The position numbers were made by a program, and so were the translations under genes. Of a DNA stretch of 64,000 nucleotides, positions 60,443 to 64,000 are shown piece after piece. A model generated the notes under the pieces. That model made no database searches. It had not been told where the DNA came from and saw only the letters and a list, made by a program, of their open reading frames with translations. Numbering within the stretch: the first letter of the stretch is position 1; the number at the start of each line of letters is the position of its first letter. Source of the DNA: an uncultured Blautia sp. (GTDB lineage Bacteria > Bacillota > Clostridia > Lachnospirales > Lachnospiraceae); NCBI RefSeq assembly GCF_937880195.1, contig NZ_CALFLA010000081.1, forward strand, positions 1 to 64,000, in the 5' to 3' direction.

Positions 60443-62128
60443 ATGGGATTCAAGAGTGACATCGAAATCGCACAGGAATGCGAAATGAAACCAATTACCG
60501 AAATTGCTGCAAAAGCAGGAATTGACGACAAGTATCTGGAGCAGTACGGCAAGTACAAAGCAAAAATCGACTACAACCTCCTGAAAGAATCAGACAGACC
60601 TAACGGCAAGCTGATCCTTGTTACAGCTATCAACCCTACCCCTGCAGGCGAAGGAAAAACAACTACTACAGTAGGTCTTGCAGACGGTATGCAGAAACTT
60701 GGCAAGAACGTTATGGTTGCACTTCGTGAGCCGTCCCTTGGACCGGTATTCGGCGTTAAGGGCGGCGCAGCAGGCGGCGGCTACGCACAAGTTGTTCCTA
60801 TGGAAGACATCAACCTTCACTTTACAGGCGACTTCCACGCAATCGGCGCAGCAAACAACCTTCTTGCAGCAATGATCGACAACCATATCTTCCAGGGCAA
60901 CGCTCTGAACATCGACCCAAGAAAGATCACATGGAGAAGATGTGTAGACATGAACGACCGTCAGCTTCGTAACGTAGTAGACGGCCTTGGCGGAAAGACA
61001 AACGGTATGCCTCGTGAAGATGGATATGACATTACTGTTGCTTCCGAGATCATGGCAGTTCTCTGTCTTGCAAGCGATATCAACGACCTGAAAGAACGTC
61101 TTTCCAGAATCATCATTGGATATACATACGGCAAGGTTTCCGAGCAGAAACCTGTTACAGCTGGCGATCTTCACGCTGAGGGCGCTATGACAGCTCTTCT
61201 TAAAGACGCTCTGAAACCAAACCTGGTTCAGACTCTTGAGCATGTTCCGGCTATCGTTCACGGCGGACCATTCGCAAACATCGCTCACGGCTGCAACTCT
61301 GTTACAGCTACTAAGATGGCTCTTAAACTTTCTGACTATGCTATCACAGAGGCTGGATTCGGCGCTGACCTTGGTGCAGAGAAATTCCTGGATATAAAAT
61401 GCCGTATGGCTGGCCTGAAACCAAACGCAGTTGTTATCGTTGCTACTGTACGTGCTTTGAAATACAACGGCGGCGTTCCGAAGGCTGACCTTAATAACGA
61501 GAACCTTGAAGCTCTTGAAAAAGGTCTTCCGAACCTTCTGAAACATGTAGACAACATCAAGAACGTATACAAACTTCCTTGTATTGTTGCTATCAACGCA
61601 TTCCCGACCGATACTAAGGCAGAGCTTGACCTGGTAGAGGCTAAATGTAAGGAACTGGGCGTAAACGTAGCTCTTTCTGAAGTATGGGCTAAAGGCGGCG
61701 AAGGCGGAATCAAACTTGCAGAAGAAGTTATCCGTCTTGTTGAAGAGCCTAACGATTTCACATATTCCTATGAACTGGAAGGCTCCATCGAGGATAAACT
61801 GAACCAGATCGTTCAGAAGATCTATGGCGGTAAGAGAGTTGTTCTTACAGCTAACGCTCAGAAACAGGCAAAACAGCTTGAAGATCTTGGATTCGGCAAC
61901 TGCCCGATCTGCGTTGCAAAAACACAGTACAGCCTGACAGACGATCAGACAAAACTTGGCGCTCCGAAGGATTTCGAGGTAACAGTACGTAACCTTAAGA
62001 TTTCCGCAGGCGCAGGCTTTATCGTAGCTCTTACTGGCGAGATCATGACTATGCCTGGTCTTCCAAAAGTACCTGCTGCTGAGAAGATCGATGTAGATGA
62101 AACCGGAAAGATCACAGGTCTGTTCTAA
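60443..62128 (+). CDS. fhs: formate-tetrahydrofolate ligase
   Basis: ATP-dependent synthesis of 10-formyl-THF from formate, feeding purine synthesis and, in acetogens, the methyl branch of the Wood-Ljungdahl pathway. The 561 residues carry the P-loop [58 protein letters not shown]-type folate region [21 protein letters not shown], and [12 protein letters not shown]. The start at 60443 ([11 protein letters not shown]) has AAAGGAG; an ATG at 60425 lies before the ribosome site. Codon use is strongly biased (GAA, GGC, AAC, CTT), consistent with high expression. No other C1 gene is adjacent. Confidence 0.97.
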   Translation: MGFKSDIEIAQECEMKPITEIAAKAGIDDKYLEQYGKYKAKIDYNLLKESDRPNGKLILVTAINPTPAGEGKTTTTVGLADGMQKLGKNVMVALREPSLGPVFGVKGGAAGGGYAQVVPMEDINLHFTGDFHAIGAANNLLAAMIDNHIFQGNALNIDPRKITWRRCVDMNDRQLRNVVDGLGGKTNGMPREDGYDITVASEIMAVLCLASDINDLKERLSRIIIGYTYGKVSEQKPVTAGDLHAEGAMTALLKDALKPNLVQTLEHVPAIVHGGPFANIAHGCNSVTATKMALKLSDYAITEAGFGADLGAEKFLDIKCRMAGLKPNAVVIVATVRALKYNGGVPKADLNNENLEALEKGLPNLLKHVDNIKNVYKLPCIVAINAFPTDTKAELDLVEAKCKELGVNVALSEVWAKGGEGGIKLAEEVIRLVEEPNDFTYSYELEGSIEDKLNQIVQKIYGGKRVVLTANAQKQAKQLEDLGFGNCPICVAKTQYSLTDDQTKLGAPKDFEVTVRNLKISAGAGFIVALTGEIMTMPGLPKVPAAEKIDVDETGKITGLF

Positions 62129-62164
62129 TCACGGTCACTCATAGATACTCTATAAGTAATAAAA

Positions 62165-62213
62165 GATCCCCCATTCGGAATCACCTCTTTCCGAATGGGG
62201 GATCTGTATTTTT
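62165..62213. terminator. bidirectional terminator between fhs and xylB
   Basis: GATCCCCCATTCGGAA pairs exactly with TTCCGAATGGGGGATC (16 bp), followed by TGTATTTTT on + and TTTT on minus. Confidence 0.9.
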
Positions 62214-62229
62214 AAATTTTTTTGGATTT

Positions 62230-63687
62230 TTAAAATAATTCTTTCATTGCAGGATAGAGCTTACGGAACTTCTGATAACGTTCTTCATATTTTGCAACCA
62301 GTTCTGGTTCCGGCTCTACAGTATCTACTACATGAGCCAGCTTCTTACCGATGGTTTCTACATCCGGGTATGCTCCGCAGCCTACTGCCGCCAGCATTGC
62401 TCCGCCCATAGAAGGACCTTCTTCTACCTCCAGCACGTCTACCTTCAGATTCATAACATTGGCAATGATCTTTTTCCACAGCGGACTCTTTGCTCCGCCT
62501 CCGCAGATCTTTGTACGCTCAATTTTGATTCCAAGGCTTCTTGCCACTTCCAGAGAATCGCGAAGGCCAAAGGCTACGCCTTCCAGAACAGCCTGGGTCA
62601 TATCTGCTCTTGTGGAATCCATGGACATTCCAAAGAACACGCCTCTTGCATCCGGGTTGTTGTGAGGAGAACGCTCTCCCATCAGATACGGAAGGAAGAA
62701 TACACGGTTTTCTCCAAGTTTTTCAATAGGAGCCTGTTCTTTTGCAAAATCCTTTGTCTGAAGGATTTCCTCTGCCCACCATTTATTGCAGGATGCGGCG
62801 CTTAACATGCAGCCCATAAGATGATAGCTTCCGTCTGCATGACAGAAGGAATGAAGGGCATTGTTTTCATCTACGCCAAACTCCTTACTGGAAATAAAAA
62901 TAGTTCCTGAAGTTCCAAGAGAAATATTGCACTGTCCGTCGCCTACCGTTCCGGTTCCCACAGCTGCAGCCGCATTATCTCCTGCTCCTGCCACAACCTT
63001 TACGTTACTTCCGAATCCAAGCTCTTCTGCAATGGCTTCTTTCAGAGTTCCCACTACCTGCCAGCTCTCATAAAGTTTTGGAAGCTGGCTTTCTTTTACA
63101 TCGCAGATCTCCATCATTTCTTTTGACCAGCAGCGGTTCTTTACATCCAGAAGGAGCATTCCTGAAGCGTCGGAAACGTCTGTGCAGAAAGCGCCGCTTA
63201 AACGGTATGCAAGATAATCCTTGGGAAGCATGATCTTAGCAACACGGGCAAATTTCTCCGGCTCATTCTTTTTCATCCACAGAATCTTAGGCGCTGTAAA
63301 GCCTGCAAAGGCAATATTTGCCGTATATGCTGACAGCTTGTCCTTACCAATCACATTGTTCAGGTAATCTGTCTCCTCCTGGGTACGTCCGTCATTCCAG
63401 AGAATTGCAGGACGGATCACCTGATCGTCTTCGTCCAGAGTTACAAGTCCGTGCATCTGTCCGCCAAAACCGATTCCCGCAACTTCTTTACCGTCAATAT
63501 CTTTTGTCAGTTCCTTCATTCCCTCAATGCTCTGGGTAAACCAGTCTTCAGGATTCTGCTCTGACCATCCCGGATGAGGGAAGAAAAGCGGATATTCTTT
63601 TGATACGATATTACAGATTTTTCCAGATTCCTCCATAAGCAGAAGTTTTACAGCAGAGGTTCCCAGATCGATTCCGATATAATACAT
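62230..63687 (-). CDS. xylB: xylulokinase (FGGY family)
   Basis: Phosphorylates D-xylulose to enter the pentose phosphate pathway. The 485 residues are of usual XylB length. MYYIGIDLGTSAVKLLLMEESGK (ATPase phosphate 1) is followed by YPLFFPHPGWSEQNPEDWF and IGFGGQMHGLVTLDEDDQVIRPAILWNDGRT, classic XylB substrate-side motifs. Next come VVAGAGDNAAAAVGTG (catalytic Asp) and ICGGGAKSPLWKKIIANVM. RBS AAGGAAAGGAACG is present. It follows a FucI-type isomerase gene by ~95 bp, so a kinase for that pathway's ketose is possible, but the sequence fits XylB best. Confidence 0.9.
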   Translation of the reverse strand: MYYIGIDLGTSAVKLLLMEESGKICNIVSKEYPLFFPHPGWSEQNPEDWFTQSIEGMKELTKDIDGKEVAGIGFGGQMHGLVTLDEDDQVIRPAILWNDGRTQEETDYLNNVIGKDKLSAYTANIAFAGFTAPKILWMKKNEPEKFARVAKIMLPKDYLAYRLSGAFCTDVSDASGMLLLDVKNRCWSKEMMEICDVKESQLPKLYESWQVVGTLKEAIAEELGFGSNVKVVAGAGDNAAAAVGTGTVGDGQCNISLGTSGTIFISSKEFGVDENNALHSFCHADGSYHLMGCMLSAASCNKWWAEEILQTKDFAKEQAPIEKLGENRVFFLPYLMGERSPHNNPDARGVFFGMSMDSTRADMTQAVLEGVAFGLRDSLEVARSLGIKIERTKICGGGAKSPLWKKIIANVMNLKVDVLEVEEGPSMGGAMLAAVGCGAYPDVETIGKKLAHVVDTVEPEPELVAKYEERYQKFRKLYPAMKELF

Positions 63688-63740
63688 ATTTTTCGTTCCT
63701 TTCCTTGTTTAATCCAATGCTTTTATTTTATTTTTAAAGA

Positions 63741-63768
63741 ATACGTCCCAGGTTTCCCCAGGACGTAT
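63741..63768 (-). terminator. hairpin after the isomerase gene
   Basis: ATACGTCC (63768-63761) pairs with GGACGTAT (63748-63741), followed by TCTTTAAAAAT. A moderate terminator or intercistronic hairpin before xylB. Confidence 0.6.
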
Positions 63769-63781
63769 AAACAGGATCTCA

Positions 63782-64000
63782 TTATCCCCATGGATTTTCT
63801 GTAGGATATCTTACGCCTGCCGGCTGATTGTAGCCAATCTCCTCAACCGGAACGCCGATATATTTGAATACTTCGAACAGAGCTTTTCCATAATGTCCAA
63901 AAGCAACTGCTCCGTGGTGCGGATATCCTCCCTCGATCAGTACGTGGCGGTAGAAACGTCCCATTTCTGGAATAGCGAATACGCCGATAGATCCAAAAGA
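63782..64000 (-). CDS. L-fucose isomerase-family protein, C-terminal end only
   Basis: The last 72 residues of a gene that continues past the window edge. The text GRFYRHVLIEGGYPHHGAVAFGHYGKALFEVFKYIGVP resembles the C-terminal metal-binding region of FucI-type ketol isomerases (the HHGAVAFGH segment). Substrate cannot be set from this piece: L-fucose, D-arabinose or another aldose is possible. It precedes xylB on the same strand. Confidence 0.6.
   Translation of the reverse strand, partial: SFGSIGVFAIPEMGRFYRHVLIEGGYPHHGAVAFGHYGKALFEVFKYIGVPVEEIGYNQPAGVRYPTENPWG

Noticed and set aside
60274..60558. A 94-codon open frame on the minus strand over the fhs leader
   Set aside because: It is antisense to the ZTP riboswitch and the fhs start and has no coding features.

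Overview
The window reads as a chromosomal stretch of a Clostridia bacterium, most likely Lachnospiraceae (a Blautia/Dorea/Mediterraneibacter-like gut anaerobe). The basis is moderate G+C, AGGAGG-type ribosome sites, many ABC importers, a YesM/YesN-type two-component pair, a glucose PTS under a LicT/GlcT antiterminator, a Csp-like subtilase, formate-tetrahydrofolate ligase behind a ZTP riboswitch, and an RF2 gene with the programmed frameshift. The genus is inferred, not shown. No prophage, CRISPR array, intact insertion sequence or replication origin was seen.

Layout. 1-162: two tRNA genes (Gly, cut by the window edge; Pro) behind a consensus promoter. 379-6208 (+): uracil permease, a teichoic-acid-type transferase fused to a GT4 glycosyltransferase, and glycogen debranching enzyme. 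6278-17549 (-): an arabinose regulon made of response regulator, histidine kinase, sugar-binding protein, ATPase, two permeases, araA and araB. 17785-21537: a HAAS-like membrane protein, a subtilase and a CmpB-like membrane protein, with a structured element at 18226-18355. 21730-26837 (-): ptsG, antiterminator, ptsH and ptsI, with an RNA antiterminator upstream of ptsG. 27092-29500 (-): NUDIX hydrolase, an unassigned U32-like protein, and RibU behind an FMN riboswitch. 29784-37821: a nucleoside-type BMP importer (-) divergent from a TrpXYZ-type importer (+). 37884-42382 (-): Tex, a DUF975 protein and a secreted protein. 42530-46670 (-): a threonine-branch operon (ACT protein, homoserine dehydrogenase, proposed homoserine kinase, aspartate kinase). 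46884-49966 (-): RF2, a metallo-hydrolase and a DapF-like protein lacking both catalytic cysteines. 50201-57639: AraC regulator (+), then (-) an ABC sugar operon with oxidoreductases and its LacI regulator. 57888-62128 (+): nitroreductase, an uncharacterised HTH protein and fhs. 62230-64000 (-): xylulokinase and the end of a FucI-type isomerase.

Most genes serve uptake and use of sugars and nucleosides plus core amino-acid and C1 metabolism. The strongest unexplained signals are: (1) four tiny palindromes (GTTRCTG...CAGYAAC, 18-38 bp), each placed exactly between 8-9 bp direct repeats, like a minimal mobile element with target-site duplications; (2) a ~200 bp multi-stem inverted-repeat element at 54875-55077 between a binding-protein gene and its permease; (3) a DapF homologue with serine at both catalytic cysteine positions; (4) four of four ABC binding proteins with signal peptides that have no lipobox cysteine; (5) an HPr with Gln where the regulatory Ser46 should be; (6) 21-22 bp spaced direct repeats that look like the target of the YesN-type regulator.
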